DNA of 64,000 nt from positions 62,001 to 126,000 of the forward strand of contig BGZK01000146.1 in assembly GCA_005406025.1 (NCBI GenBank), given 5' to 3'. This document shows, one piece after another, positions 49,005 to 60,060 of this stretch (its first letter is position 1; every line of letters starts with the position of its first letter). The notes under the pieces are model-generated. The model searched no databases, had not been told where the DNA came from, and was given only the letters and a program-made list of their open reading frames with translations. The DNA is from Eumeta japonica (taxonomy: Eukaryota > Arthropoda > Insecta > Lepidoptera > Psychidae). Made by a program: the position numbers and the translations under genes.

Positions 49005-50222
49005 TTAAGATGGATACACATACGTGGGTCAATCTGAAAGACCTTAGAAAATCAAAAACTGAGCAAAATAGTAAATTATTTTTATTATTATTATTTTTCA
49101 AGATAGTGTCCCTCGAGATCAATGCATCGCTACATTCGATGAACCACTTAGAAAAATAATTTGCCCACTCACACTTAGGGGTCGCTTCGACAGCCTTTGC
49201 ATATGCAGCCACAGCTTCCTCGGCGTCCGTAAACCACTTTCATCGTAGTTTTTCTTTTACTTCAGGAAGTAAAAAAAATCGCACGGTGCGAGGTAAGGGC
49301 TGTATGGTGCAAAGTGTTATATATTTCTATACCTAACGCGCCCATGTATTTAGTTGTTTATTTGGCGGTATGTGTTAATACGTTTTCGTGATGAAGAAAA
49401 ATCCTACTGCAAAGTCGTTTTTCTCGAACTTTTTCCAAAACAAGAGGCAAACAACAGTTAGTATACCAGTCTGCAGAAACTTTTTTTTTATCTTCTGAAA
49501 TAATTGTTGTATAATGACCTGACATTCCGAAGAAAAAGACTCAATATCTTTTTTTCGAAACTTCAACCTCTTTTTACTTTAGTAGGCAACTCCTAGAAAG
49601 GAAACCCACTGAGCAGACTGTCTTTTGATTTCGGTATCGTGACAGTAAATCCGGCTTTCGTCACCTGTAACCATGTCGTATACAACATTTGAGTCACCAT
49701 TGGCATATTTTACATTATTTTGCGGCACCAATTAACACGACGGAGTTTTTGAGCTGCGATTAAATTATGGGGTATCCACCACGTACAAATCGCTAAATGT
49801 TCATGGAGGATTTTATGCACCGATACCGAGTTCCTATCGATGCCTACCTAAGCTTGTTCAAATCTGCTGGTCATTCTTTTGTCAGCTTCTATCATGACCC
49901 GCACACCACTGATGTTATCTTCGGTCGTCGCCGTAGAATGATGTCCCTAGCGCAAACCATCAGTCAGATTAGTGCGACCACTTTTAAACTAGTTGAATCA
50001 GTTGTAAACAGTGACAAGGGATGGAGCTTCATCATGAAAGACCGTCTGAAGTCTGTTATAACGTTCTTGTTACTTAAATGGCACGAAAAATCATAGTAAA
50101 TCATTGAGCGAAAATTTTCTCGCGTTAAATTCATATTGACGTCAGATAAGCAATATTCATTTTGGTGCCAATTCATAAAAGCAAATGACAGACGAATGAT
50201 AAGGTTAGCAAAGAGTTCCATT
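49005..50222 (-). pseudogene. Degenerate mariner transposase, copy 2 (minus strand)
   Basis: Reading from 50222 down to about 49005 on the minus strand, the landmarks appear in order. An N-terminal MIYYDF start of the helix-turn-helix domain comes first, then STATTEDNIS and VHKILHEHLA. WIPHNLIAAQKLRRVNWCR and a Lys-Cys-containing remnant of the first catalytic block follow, then DWYTN, a CLLFWKKFEK stretch, and at the 3' end EAVAAYAKAVEATPKCEWA with WFIECSDALI. The length of about 1.2 kb is close to a complete mariner. Stops, deletions and frameshifts abolish function. The 3' flank (GTGGGTCAATCTGAAAG at 49023) is shared with the copy at 63481. Confidence 0.82.
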
Positions 50223-50439
50223 TTCTAAATTAAAATATGTTTTATTTTTACAGTTTCTAAGTGGCCCATTCTAAAAATTTTACATATCATCTACGTAAGT
50301 TTTATTGCTAATATTGTGTTTATCTTATAATAAATTAATTAAACTAACAGAAAATTGTTTTCGTAAGCATCAATTTTAATTCTTATTAACAATTATCATA
50401 TTTCATAAGAATTTTAATCGATGTTTATAAAAGTCGTTG

Positions 50440-50580
50440 TGAGTGTATGTTCCTGTGGACTCCAAAACGAATTTACCGATTTCAATTAAAGTTTCAGGAA
50501 ATTTTTAGATTAGCCTAGCAGAGTCCTGTGAAGTTTGGTAACAATTGGTCAAAAAAAAATTTTTATAGCATTATAGAGGG
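50440..50580 (+). mobile_element. Possible non-LTR/SINE tail fragment
   Basis: CTCCAAAACGAATTTACCGATTTCAATTAAAGTTT followed by GTGAAGTTTGGT resembles the 3' sequences of lepidopteran non-LTR/SINE elements. It has no coding content. A GGCGGGGCGGGCAGCTAG end of the same style is at 51222-51241. Confidence 0.35.
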
Positions 50581-50606
50581 GCAAATGAGCATGCGAGCCA
50601 CTAGAG

Positions 50607-50695
50607 CAGTGATGGGCCAACTCCGGCCCGCGAAAGTATTTAATCTGGCCGACGAGGGTCCTTGGACATAGATAGTATATGGCCCGTTATAATTA
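50607..50695 (+). mobile_element. hAT-type terminal inverted repeat, one end
   Basis: CAGTGATGGGCCAACTCCGGCCCGCG followed by GTATATGGCCCGT is the typical start of a hAT element (CAG.GGTGG.C.AACT..GGCCCG). The matching opposite end was not found downstream. Purine-rich sequence at 50800-50920 may be its interior. It could belong to the same group as the transposase relics at 22263 or 55596. Confidence 0.5.
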
Positions 50696-51955
50696 CGTTT
50701 TGACGGTCAAGAAGAAAAAGTAGAATCTACTTAGGAGAATAATAGATGCCCATGAACACTTCCGACTCTGTATGAATCACCAATGTGTTGCCAGCCTCTT
50801 GAGTAGGAATAGGATATCTAATGGAGGAGAGAGTGGGCTGATGGAGAAGGGACGTGGATGATGTAGAAAGGAGGGAGCTGATGGAGGGAAATTATAGGGT
50901 AATGGAGGGGCAGTGGGCAACCGGAATTCTCACTCACTGAATGAAATACAACAGCTTAAACTGTTACTTCACGCCTGTATTCCGTGAGACTATGAGACTA
51001 TTGCATCGGTCGATCTCGTGCATTTACGAGCCGTAGCCAAGTTGATCATAACATGACTTTACCACAATAAGTGGAAATTTGGGGTAATATATTTCCTAAC
51101 AATTTATACATTTTTTTAGCGTAGCTTTTCTGGTTCTGCACCTATAGATATCTGCTATAACTTCGTCACATGACTGCTCCCATCCATCCATCAGAAGTTA
51201 TCCGGCTGTAGATACCTGTGAAGGCGGGGCGGGCAGCTAGTTTTTGTATAAAACCTTAAGTCGTAAATGATACTTATATGTTTAGTATATCCTGAAACGA
51301 AAAATAATCCACAGACTGCTTTTTGTAACAAATATTTCATTTTTGTATCTTTAATTTTTTTGCAGGATCCCTTCAATCGATGCCATACTCTTCGCTATAA
51401 TTATAGAAACTGCTCTTCTTCAAATGCACATTTTAGGTAAATAGTGTGTTTTTGTTTTTTTTTTTTATTTTAAAAATTTGTTTGTTTTACCTGTAATTAG
51501 TGGTTTTTTTATTTTATTCCTAAATTCACGCATATTTCTCATAAGGGTAAACAGATACCACAGATTTCCACAGAGTATACTATTGTTGTATACCTTTTTA
51601 ACTTGAAACTCCTCGATTTGGATGCTTCAAATTTAGCCTTTTTATATCCCTCACTTTGGTCTCCACAACATTTTCTAAAGCGCCCTTAACTGATCTTTCT
51701 ATCACACACATTCACATTATAAGTTTTATATTGGTTTACTACCATTTTTAAACAAACTACGAAAATAGATAAACGCTTTCACCTACTTTTGCTACAGTAT
51801 ATTAAAATGATAGATCAATCCTCAACTTTACTAATTATAAAAAGTAGTTTTTACAGCAGCTAATGTTAAAAGGTAAGATCTTTTTAAATTACCTTACCAA
51901 TTGTACTTATGGTAGTTTTCAATGCAATCCAACACTTACCATAGGGTATTCGATA

Positions 51956-52120
51956 TTAAGGGCCTCTTCCACCATCTTCTTTTAAACTCATATTTTAAAA
52001 GTCATCATATTTTAAAAAGTCACTTTTAAAAGTAATTTTGCGTTTCACGATCTTTTTGACGCTTTGTGGCTCTTAAAGTGACTTTTTATATAAAACGCCG
52101 TTAAAGCGTCTATATTGTCC
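51956..52120 (+). mobile_element. MITE-like repeat fragment, copy 2, with TTAA at its edge
   Basis: TTAA (51956-51959) is followed by GGGCCTCTTCCACCATC and then words shared with copy 1 at 10848-11010. Subterminal AAAAGTCACTTTTAAAAGT is self-complementary. A TTAA edge suggests a piggyBac-like target. GGGCC termini are also seen in PIF/Harbinger elements, so the superfamily is open. Confidence 0.5.
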
Positions 52121-52460
52121 TCAAAAGTATCTTTTAAATATAGCCAGATTTTGACGTTAGATACTTTAACAGAAGACGTGTGTCAATATTTTTAAATAAA
52201 AATAAATAATGAGTTTATAATCTGACTTGGACTTCAGCAACTTTGATAGTTATTGTTAGATATTGCTATACAAAACAACAATAATTGCAATTACTCGTTT
52301 TATTATCTAGGTAATATTAAGAATGCCCCATTTCGACTTGAAATTATTATTATCAATAGAAGTAATTTTGTTTATTAATATTTAGATTAATGTAACTTGC
52401 AAGAATTCGTTATAATCGTTTGTAAAATATTATCACAGATATTGTTACACTTGGTTAACT

Positions 52461-52739
52461 ATGGCAAGTAAAACGAAATATGAGCCGTTGACGTTTATCG
52501 ATAATTTCAAATTGAAATTCTATTTCTTGTTAAAATTCGGATTTGGTGGAAAGGAAACTGAGCTAAAGCTACTTTTAAGTAAAAGTGACTTTGTGTTTAA
52601 AGTCAGTTTACAAGGAGATTATGGAAGAGACCATAAAAATCTTAATTTATATAGAGCGTCAGTAACAAAAATTAAATTTCACGATGACGAATTTCTATTT
52701 AAAATAACAAATTCTACATTCCGTCTAACTATACTCTAA
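52461..52739 (+). CDS. Small ORF of unknown function, 92 codons
   Basis: The ATG at 52461 opens a 92-codon frame beginning MASKTKYEPLTFIDNFKLKF, with a Phe-rich first third, then a Lys/Leu/Ser-rich part. I do not recognise the family and see no signal peptide or membrane segment. It lies about 340 bases after the MITE-like end at 51956. Upstream at about 52209 there is ATGAGTTTATAA then a frame reading SDLDFSNFDSYC. These hint at the decayed start of a transposon protein. The frame may be part of that element or chance. Confidence 0.25.
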   Translation: MASKTKYEPLTFIDNFKLKFYFLLKFGFGGKETELKLLLSKSDFVFKVSLQGDYGRDHKNLNLYRASVTKIKFHDDEFLFKITNSTFRLTIL

Positions 52740-54259
52740 AGTATAATATTTTTATGTTTAAAAGATATTTTCGTAACTTGAATTTTAAAACTTTCTAAGA
52801 TCTTGAATATTAGAACTAAAATAAATAGCCTAGGGATCATCTCTACTTACACTTTTGTATTACAAGTTTCGAGCTACTTATTAAAATTTCTTTGTTCATA
52901 CTTTTGTCCTTACAGTTTTCAGGTCACATGGAAAAGACTAAATATTTTTCTAACCCTCTTTAAGTTGCAAATGGTAAAAACTTCAAAAATGTACATATAT
53001 ATATACTTCTAAATAACAATATAGAGGGCTTATAGCTGATAATATTATAAAATTTATTAAAATATTTTCTTTTTCATTTAGTTCTCCATCATGAGTATTC
53101 ATTTCATTATGACTAAGATTTTTAATATTTTGTGATATTCAAAAGATTTATCATGGTCACTATTTTGTACATTTGATAAAAGATGATTGTTACAGTTCGT
53201 ATACTGTCTATCAACGATTTTCAGAGAATTTCGTCACCAATATTTAAGATTCAAAAATAAATTGATGTCTTCATCACAGGCACACATAATAAATTCTTAG
53301 CATGAGAAGTTTCAAGTTTCAATAATGAAATATATTTGAGATATCGATTCAGCACACATTCAAAAATAACCTAAAATTAACTGTATCAATATTTACCAAT
53401 GTATACAAAAATCAATATTTACCATATTTTCGTATTGCGAAATGTTTTTTATAATCAAGGAACTGGTCCTCTGAAATGAAAAGAATATTAACCCTATCTA
53501 ATTACCAAACTAGAATCGTAAAACCGAAAAATAACTACATGACTTTAGTGATATTTCCCTTACACTAATGCAAAGGAATCAAAGACACTACTATTCAGTG
53601 TCCTTGTAATGTTTACACAATCAATAATAATCATTGATTAATATGCCCAATCACATCACCAAATACGTTGTTTTAAATGCTACACAATAATTTCAAATAT
53701 ACTGCTCTATTCGCTGTACTGGAATAAGTACGAAGTAGAACGTACAATATGGCTATAAACATAGTGACAACTGTCTCTAGCTCTATAAATAATGAATTGA
53801 ATGAATATAAACGTTACTGATAGTGAATATAAGGTAAGATAAATACATTTTCACTTCGTAAACAGCTATCGTTAATTTGATTTTAGTTGTTGTATATTAA
53901 GAACGTTAAAAATAACTTACTCAACAAGTTATGTTTTTATACACATTTTGATAAGTGAAACCGTTTTTAATAACAAAGACATCGCACACATAGTTTACAA
54001 CGTATTTTTTAGGATAAAATTATACATATACATACAATTTTAGGGTCTCGTTTGTTCCGGCATAACAAAAAATGTCGCAAATGTGCATGATGTTAAATTC
54101 AACAGTGTCTACGCTTGCAGCTAAGAGCATTTTTCCCTCCCTGAGTTATGACGATGGAAAATTGGTGTGCTAAATTGTTGCATATCCACACTGACATTTT
54201 TTAAGCAGTTCTATATTGATGTCATTAGATCTCATACTCGAATTAATACAAGTTCTATT
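52740..54259. other. Intergenic, no gene seen
   Basis: AT-rich. Only short motif-free open frames. Confidence 0.4.
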
Positions 54260-54382
54260 GCTAGATTGACCGGTCTTTAAGCTCGTGCGTGCTGTACGCG
54301 TGACGCCGCCCGCGACCGGACGGGCGACGTCGGGGCGCGAGCGAAACGGCGTGTCGGCGTACGGGTCCTCGGGCGGAATCAT
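54260..54382 (-). CDS. Candidate GC-rich coding exon, minus strand
   Basis: On the minus strand an ATG at 54380-54382 opens MIPPEDPYADTPFRSRPD and continues Ala/Arg/Val-rich. An in-frame TAA lies 16-18 bases upstream, so the Met would be the start of this frame unless an acceptor (for example CTTAATCCCAG at about 54408) intervenes. The exon-like GC content falls sharply after about 54290, and a donor could be one of several GTs there or GTATGAG at about 54230. The full open frame runs to 54170 but its last third is AT-rich. I cannot name a family. Sequence contrast with the surroundings and one-strand codon-like composition make a real exon plausible. Confidence 0.35.
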
Positions 54383-55595
54383 TTTACATATTATTATTTA
54401 CTCACTTCTGGGATTAAGCAAGAACGTGGTTGGGTAATTTTGATTAAATCGTTCGTAAACGTAGGCTGAAGTTATCCCGACGTTCAAAAATTATCATCTG
54501 TTTCACAATTTTCTGAATAGTAGGATACATGGATTAAAATTACATTCACGTCGGCCGCAGACTTAACAAAACGTAGACGGAAACGAGTGTAACGAGACAG
54601 CAAAACATTAGTCCACCAGGAAAAAAATCAGAATGCGTTTGGAAAAAGAGAAAATCGAATTCTTTAAAAAAGAGAAACGAATATTTACGTTTGTCTTTCC
54701 TTGTGCCACATAAAATTGCAAAGATCAGAAAGCGATATAATATAGCCGAAGGGTTAATTTTATCAGCTACAAAAGACGTAGACACTCGGTGTCACTGGGT
54801 GAGAAAGCATCAAAAGTGTTGAATTAATAAAATAATGTATCGTATGAAATAAATTTCGTACGATACTATTGCACACCACATTCACCGCGTAACGAATAAA
54901 GGGACATCGGTGAACTACCTACTAAATTTACTTGGTTGTGTTAGATTTGCCTATAAATTATATACGAAAAAAAATCCGTAGTGCAAGCCTTTGGATTCTA
55001 CAACAAAAGGAAAACAAAATGCTGACAGTTAAAAAATATAATTAGGGTTATGTTGAAATACTTCGTGAAATTTATTTATTTTTGAAAGACTGCGATTTCA
55101 ACGTAGACTTTAAATTTGAAGATACAACCGAAGGTCGCTCAAAAGAGTAGCATACAATCAATTTGGACTTTGAATCTAAACTAACATTGTATGACATTTT
55201 TTCTTCTCTTAACGAAACAAAATGTTTCGACGAAAGGTTCCGTTCGCAGCTTGTCAATGCACAAGACAAAATAAACAGGCAATCATCGTTGAATGTTCTC
55301 CACTTCTGCGTGATGTCATTACAACGAACGCCTCATTAACGGGCGGCCAAACAAAAACTGAAATAGTTGTTATTCTTTCCCAGCCCTCCGGTCAAATAAA
55401 ACGCACTTGCCATACATCGGTCATTATCATATAATAAATACAATAGAAATCAAAAGATTGCATTCGAAGTCCATTCATGGTCCTAATTGGATTAATGCTC
55501 GTTTGAGTATTCTTAAGCAAGACATAAAGAATATCGTGAATTTTAACACAAAGCGGTGGATTTCTTTTCATTTTTTAAGACTGTTTACTTAAATA

Positions 55596-55705
55596 TGTGA
55601 GAGCGGGTTTTCCCATTTGGTCGTATTAAATATAAAATACAGAAATGGACCTAATGCTGATTCAGAAATAAGATTGAAATTGACCATAATTGCTTCTGAA
55701 TTCGA
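55596..55705 (+). pseudogene. hAT transposase dimerisation-domain remnant
   Basis: The frame reads CESGFSHLVVLNIKYRNG followed by DSEIRLKLTIIASEF. CE.GFS......IK.KYRN...D...RL.LT is the conserved C-terminal dimerisation patch of hAT transposases. Only this piece is readable. It is 32 kb from the N-terminal relic at 22263 and is therefore a separate insertion or a dispersed piece. Confidence 0.55.
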
Positions 55706-56348
55706 CTCTAATTGCGATAAGGAACAAGATCACTTATCATAACGTATTATGATGAATTTCACGACAATAAAATACTTTTGATGACTGTATACTGTTTTTT
55801 ATCTCATCAGCTTTTTTCAGAGAGCCGAATTGAATTAATATTACAAGTAAAAAGAGGTGCGTTAAAATATATACATACCTATATATATATATATATATAT
55901 CAATTTATACTACTCTTGCCTCTATCCGCTTGCAGACCTCTTGCAAACAGGAGTAGGTGAGTCTAATTTTGAGAAGACCTATAATAGAACACAAAGTATG
56001 GCGTCGCTTATGCTAGAACAATACGCCTAAGCGTACAGAAGCGATGGCAATAAAGTTTGAAATATAGTATTATATTATACATATATATATATATATATTG
56101 CCAACATACTCTTTGCAACAGCGTTATTTAAATCTCTTTGTCATAACATATACTTAGACATTGATGCGAATTCGAGCGTGACGGCCACTAATATATTTAT
56201 GCACTACATCATTTTAATTGTTATTAAATTTCATGTAACTGTACATTTTTTATTTAACTCTAATACTATGTAAAACACAAAAAAAGTACATAAAGTCTGA
56301 ATTTGTAGGCCAATTTAAACGATATATTTCGTAGAGCGTTGTGGAAGG
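55706..56348. other. AT-rich with short TA microsatellites
   Basis: TA runs at about 55878-55900 and 56077-56098. No gene seen. Confidence 0.5.
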
Positions 56349-56615
56349 GTGAGTAAATATCGACCTAGAAAACCTTATGCCGATCAAGTTGATGGCATAT
56401 TAAAAGAGGGTGAAATTTCAATATCTATGAACTGGCATGAACGAACGATGGATCTCAAAAAAGCAAAAAGATATGAAAAGATAGTAACCATGTGTAAATC
56501 TGTGGTATTTGCCTACCCCTATGAGAGATATAAAACTAAGCGAGAGCTTATAAAAAGTGTGCAATATCGTCAAATAGGGATTTTGTATAATCAACGTTAT
56601 TTATACGTCTTTTAA
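56349..56615 (+). pseudogene. Probable C-terminal fragment of a non-LTR retrotransposon ORF
   Basis: The open frame has no ATG at its beginning (it opens at GTG within GGTGAGTAAA). It reads KYRPRKPYADQVDGILKEGE, then NWHERTMDLKKAKRY and KSVVFAYPYERYK. The pattern of a basic RPRK-Y..QV, then WHERT.D and V..AYP is reminiscent of the C-terminal tails of insect non-LTR reverse transcriptases. That assignment is from memory and weak. It is a fragment either way. Confidence 0.35.
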
Positions 56616-58278
56616 ACATATGTTTATTGTCATTATGTTGAAATTCTTTGAAATAATTTTAGTTTTATTAGCAAAGTATAATAAAGATTTTTTTATGTTT
56701 GTGTAGCTACATTCAATGTTTACTTGATATACCATTATAAATTTATTATAACATACTAATAATAGTTTTTTTTTTAATTTCTTGCAATTTCTATTAATGG
56801 TGCCATGTAAATATATGAGAGCAATTGTATTAAAATTTTGAAAACTTGCTTATCTATAGATATATTATATTGTGTATATTTATACACCATACTATAAGGA
56901 GAATTCCTTTTTTTCAGAAAATCATATTAATTTAAATATCAAACGTTACGTGCTGCCATCTGTAACTTCGCCCAAGACTACTTTCAAAATCGACAAGCTA
57001 TCTCGAGAGCGGTAAACATTAAAACCCACTAGATGGGGCTTCTAGCTATCAGTAGTGTTACTATACATAAAAAATTTCCTTAAAATAGGTCTGTTGTATT
57101 ACAAGGAAAGTACAATCATTTGCAAAAATTGCGAACATATTAAAATTTGACAGCGAATCATTAGCAAATTTGAGACAAATTTTCGAAAAGTTGCAAAGGT
57201 AAATGTATTTTCCATTTTCTTCTACGAACTGTTTATTAATTTTTAATTTCAAGTTACTATTAACTTCTATCTACTATTAATAAAACTATCATTACTATTA
57301 ATGAAGAAGGAAAAATAATTTACTTGAACTGTTTGGGTAATTGATAGCTAATTGTTTGGATTCTATGATTAGGCTGTAATTAAATATGCTATTTATTCAT
57401 TGCTTTTAATAAACTCCGTGTGGTTGTATAGGAACACAGGACTATAAATGATAAAAGAAGAATAATGTCAACTAACAAAAAAGTATGTGTATAACTAACA
57501 CAGCATGAATAATGTACGTGGTACTTTGAAAAATAGCGACCAATAATTCGTGCCCGTGCGTGCACGTCAAATAGGTAGCACACTTCTATCAATGCACCAA
57601 AATAAGGAAACATATTAACAATCGTAACTGGAATCGATTAAAAATAATACATAATATATCTAAGTACACGAAGAAAAAGAAATAGCGCGTGGAATAATTT
57701 GATATAGAAACACTACTCGGTTCTCATTAATAATGATATTTATTGCTATAAATATAACTGTCTATTATTTAGTAATGTTGCAGTAATAAATTACAAAATC
57801 AATATCAAATCTTAGCGTTAATTATTTGTAATATATACTACTACCACGTGTCATTATCTATTAACAAATAAAATCGCAATCGAAATAATAACATTTACCT
57901 GATCTCGAACTATAATGATTTGTTAGCCGTTCTTAATGGCCACTAGTGTAAGACTATGAAGAGTAAAATATGCTGTAGAATCTAAACAGATTATAAATCT
58001 GATAAATCTGTCTAGATACAATGTAGACAGATTTTTTTTTTTGTTATAGTTTTTAAGATGTAGTTTAATTGTATTTCTTTTAAATTGGTTTTTAAAAAAA
58101 AGTCTTATGAAAATTGTTTGTGATCTTAGAATTAATTGTAAATGTGACATTTCTTAAACGAATTTAGAAGAAAGTTGTGGAAAACCAGCAAATTATATAA
58201 GGCATTGAAATTATTGTTTGTATAAATAATATAATAAATTTTGGGGATGAGAATAATAAAAAAATATTTGCATTACAG
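56616..58278. other. AT-rich region upstream of the DRC9-like exons
   Basis: This should contain the 5' exons of the DRC9-like gene if it is complete, but no convincing exon was recognised. The 57923-58150 minus-strand frame has no motif. Confidence 0.4.
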
Positions 58279-58383
58279 ACAAAAAGCCAGTTTAAAATCT
58301 AAAGTTTATGTTCAAAAGATGATTTCAACACAAAATTGTCCAAGGCAGATGAACATCGTGCTGTTTTGAAAGATAAAATAGAG
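58279..58383 (+). CDS. IQCG: DRC9/IQCG-like gene, uncertain upstream exon
   Basis: The final 20 or so codons read FNTKLSKADEHRAVLKDKIE and join in phase 0 to the next exon. They fit the coiled-coil segment that precedes the conserved middle of DRC9 (E.D.L...I.D......R..Y...W). The donor is GAG|GTTTTT, a weak site. The natural phase-0 acceptor (TTGCATTACAG at 58278) leaves an in-frame TAA at 58300-58302. Acceptors at 58304 or 58318 would avoid it with a different phase. Either the exon starts later or this gene copy carries a nonsense change. Confidence 0.45.
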
Positions 58384-58455
58384 GTTTTTTAATACTGTTT
58401 TTTTTTCTATTACTATCATTATTATCACGTTCTACAAAAGTATTTTTCTCCACAG

Positions 58456-58626
58456 GATTCTAAGCTAAACATTCGAATGCGACTTCTTTATGCAGATAAA
58501 TGGCTAAAAGCTAAAAGAGATGTCTATGAACAGCATGTTCCTCATATGCATATATCAATTATTCAATTAAATAACGAGAAACGCATCCACAAAGAAATTG
58601 CCAGAATATATGAAATAGCAATAAAG
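58456..58626 (+). CDS. IQCG: DRC9/IQCG-like gene, middle exon
   Basis: This 171-base, 57-codon exon is phase 0 at both ends. The acceptor is TTTTTCTCCACAG and the donor GTGATT. It reads RLLYADKWLKAKRD and EKRIHKEIARIYEIAIK. This matches the pattern of the DRC9 (IQ domain-containing protein G) coiled coil, a component of the nexin-dynein regulatory complex that links outer doublet microtubules in cilia and sperm flagella and controls dynein activity. In insects this suggests a testis or ciliated sensory neuron role. Charged, heptad-like composition supports a coiled coil. Confidence 0.75.
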
Positions 58627-58981
58627 GTGATTATAGTTGTATAAGTTAGACTGTATATGTAATTTTTTCAATGTTATCTTACTTGTATTGTTTATGATTT
58701 GTTACTTTCAAAATATTCATTAAAAAGTTTTCCTTTGAAAAGAAAGTTTTGATTAGGAGTGAGTTTATTATCAAAATGCAATAATACTTGCTTTTTCTAA
58801 TTTCATTACTAAATTGAGTTATTGATTTTAAATACTTTTAAGAATGAATTTGACAATAACTTATATTTTATTTTCGATCCAAAAAGCAATAAACGCTACT
58901 AAGAAAGAAATAAAAGGTAATATAGTAGTGAAATGTTAGTAACTAAATTCTTTTGAATAATACAATTCATGTATTTTATAG

Positions 58982-59113
58982 GAAAAAGAAGACGCTGTAG
59001 AATATTGGCATAAACGATTTGCAAATGATATTACATATATGAAAAAAAATATAGCTGTTAAACGTGAAGATCTTCAAAATACTATTACAAAATGTGGTGA
59101 ATTACAACAACTT
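58982..59113 (+). CDS. IQCG: DRC9/IQCG-like gene, penultimate exon
   Basis: 132 bases, 44 codons, phase 0 at both ends, acceptor TGTATTTTATAG and donor GTAAGT. It encodes EKEDAVEYWHKRF, then a Lys/Asp-rich helix ending CGELQQL. The YW.KRF..D...M...I sequence is the conserved centre of the DRC9 coiled coil as I remember it. The intron before it is 355 bases and the one after is 71 bases. Confidence 0.78.
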
Positions 59114-59184
59114 GTAAGTACAAAAGGAATAATAAATAAATCTGTGCTAATATATCGAAATATAATGCCATTAATTATTTTCAG

Positions 59185-59388
59185 TTTAACTTACATGCAG
59201 GAGAAATGAATGCATGGCTAACATTTAAAAGAGAAAGAGCAGCACGCAGAGCTCGAGAAGAACGCGCTCGTATCTCTGCAACTCTCATTCAAGCTTGGTG
59301 GCGCGGCGTAATGGTGCGACGGGCTCTTGGCGCTTTTCGTTATTTACGTCACAGAAAACCTCAAACAAAAGTAAAGAAGAAAAATTAA
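59185..59388 (+). CDS. IQCG: DRC9/IQCG-like gene, last exon with IQ motif
   Basis: The acceptor is TTAATTATTTTCAG. The exon reads FNLHAGEMNAWLTFKRERAA, a run of Arg/Glu-rich helix, then the IQ motif LIQAWWRGVMVRRALGAFR, and ends KKKN with TAA at 59386. The A..IQAWWRG..VRR.LG signature is highly characteristic of the C-terminus of IQCG/DRC9, where calmodulin binds. The AT-rich 3' UTR has AATAAA at 59544-59549. Confidence 0.85.
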   Translation, partial: FNLHAGEMNAWLTFKRERAARRAREERARISATLIQAWWRGVMVRRALGAFRYLRHRKPQTKVKKKN

Positions 59389-59543
59389 ATTAGATTAAAG
59401 TAAAGAAATGAGAGAAATGTAACATTTTATTAAAATACGCCGAACGTATTGTATAACTTGTTGTATTTTTTATTGCAAAACATGAATTTGTTTTGTTTTT
59501 CAAAATGTGCTTTAAATAACGAGCAGTGACATGTGTTTCAAAT

Positions 59544-59549
59544 AATAAA
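59544..59549 (+). terminator. Poly(A) signal of the DRC9-like gene
   Basis: AATAAA 156 bases after the stop codon of the last exon. Confidence 0.5.
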
Positions 59550-59909
59550 CGAGTTCAATTAATGCAGCAGACTGATTTTAATTCTAATAGCATATTCAAA
59601 TGCATACATTCTTTTGTATACATAAAAGCAATAGTTTAATATTATAAAATAAATTTCGAAATATTTGAAGTCCATATAAATAATGCAAATATCCAAAATC
59701 AAAGACAATTTTAAGTCCATTAAAAGTAATTAACTTTAATTCTTGTTCGTTTTAAAGTATACAACAAGCAATCGAACATAACTATTAAAGTAATTAAATC
59801 GAAAAACAAGTGTTATGTTGTATATTTTTTCCTTTATAGTAAGGATAGTTCTTTTAAATTACTGGCAATACTTAATTCTAAATGGTCAAGTAAAAAATAA
59901 ATAAAACTG

Positions 59910-60060
59910 TTGTGATTGGTAGTGCGATACGTGATATTATTCTAACCAATCATATTACTCACTCGGAATTCAACAGCCAATGAAATCACTGTACCGCTTA
60001 AAAAACACGTGGCTTGTAAACGAATGATAGAGAAAGCAGATCGGTTGATCATTCTACCTT
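59910..60060 (+). promoter_or_regulatory. CCAAT-box promoter region, TATA-less
   Basis: One inverted CCAAT (ATTGG at 59915-59919) and two direct CCAAT boxes (59946-59950, 59977-59981) lie within 70 bases. They are followed by GC-neutral sequence and arthropod initiator-like TCAGT words (TCAGTT at 60080). No TATA box is visible. Spacing of about 30 bases between CCAAT boxes is typical of NF-Y-driven promoters. It could be bidirectional, but the only neighbour to the left ends here. Confidence 0.45.

Noticed and set aside
49797..50096. 99-codon + strand frame
   Set aside because: It is opposite the minus-strand mariner transposase relic, which explains the open frame.
56349..56615. A 5' exon of the DRC9-like gene
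   Set aside because: It begins at a GTG inside a donor-like GGTGAGTAAA, has no suitable donor at its end and looks more like a retrotransposon tail.
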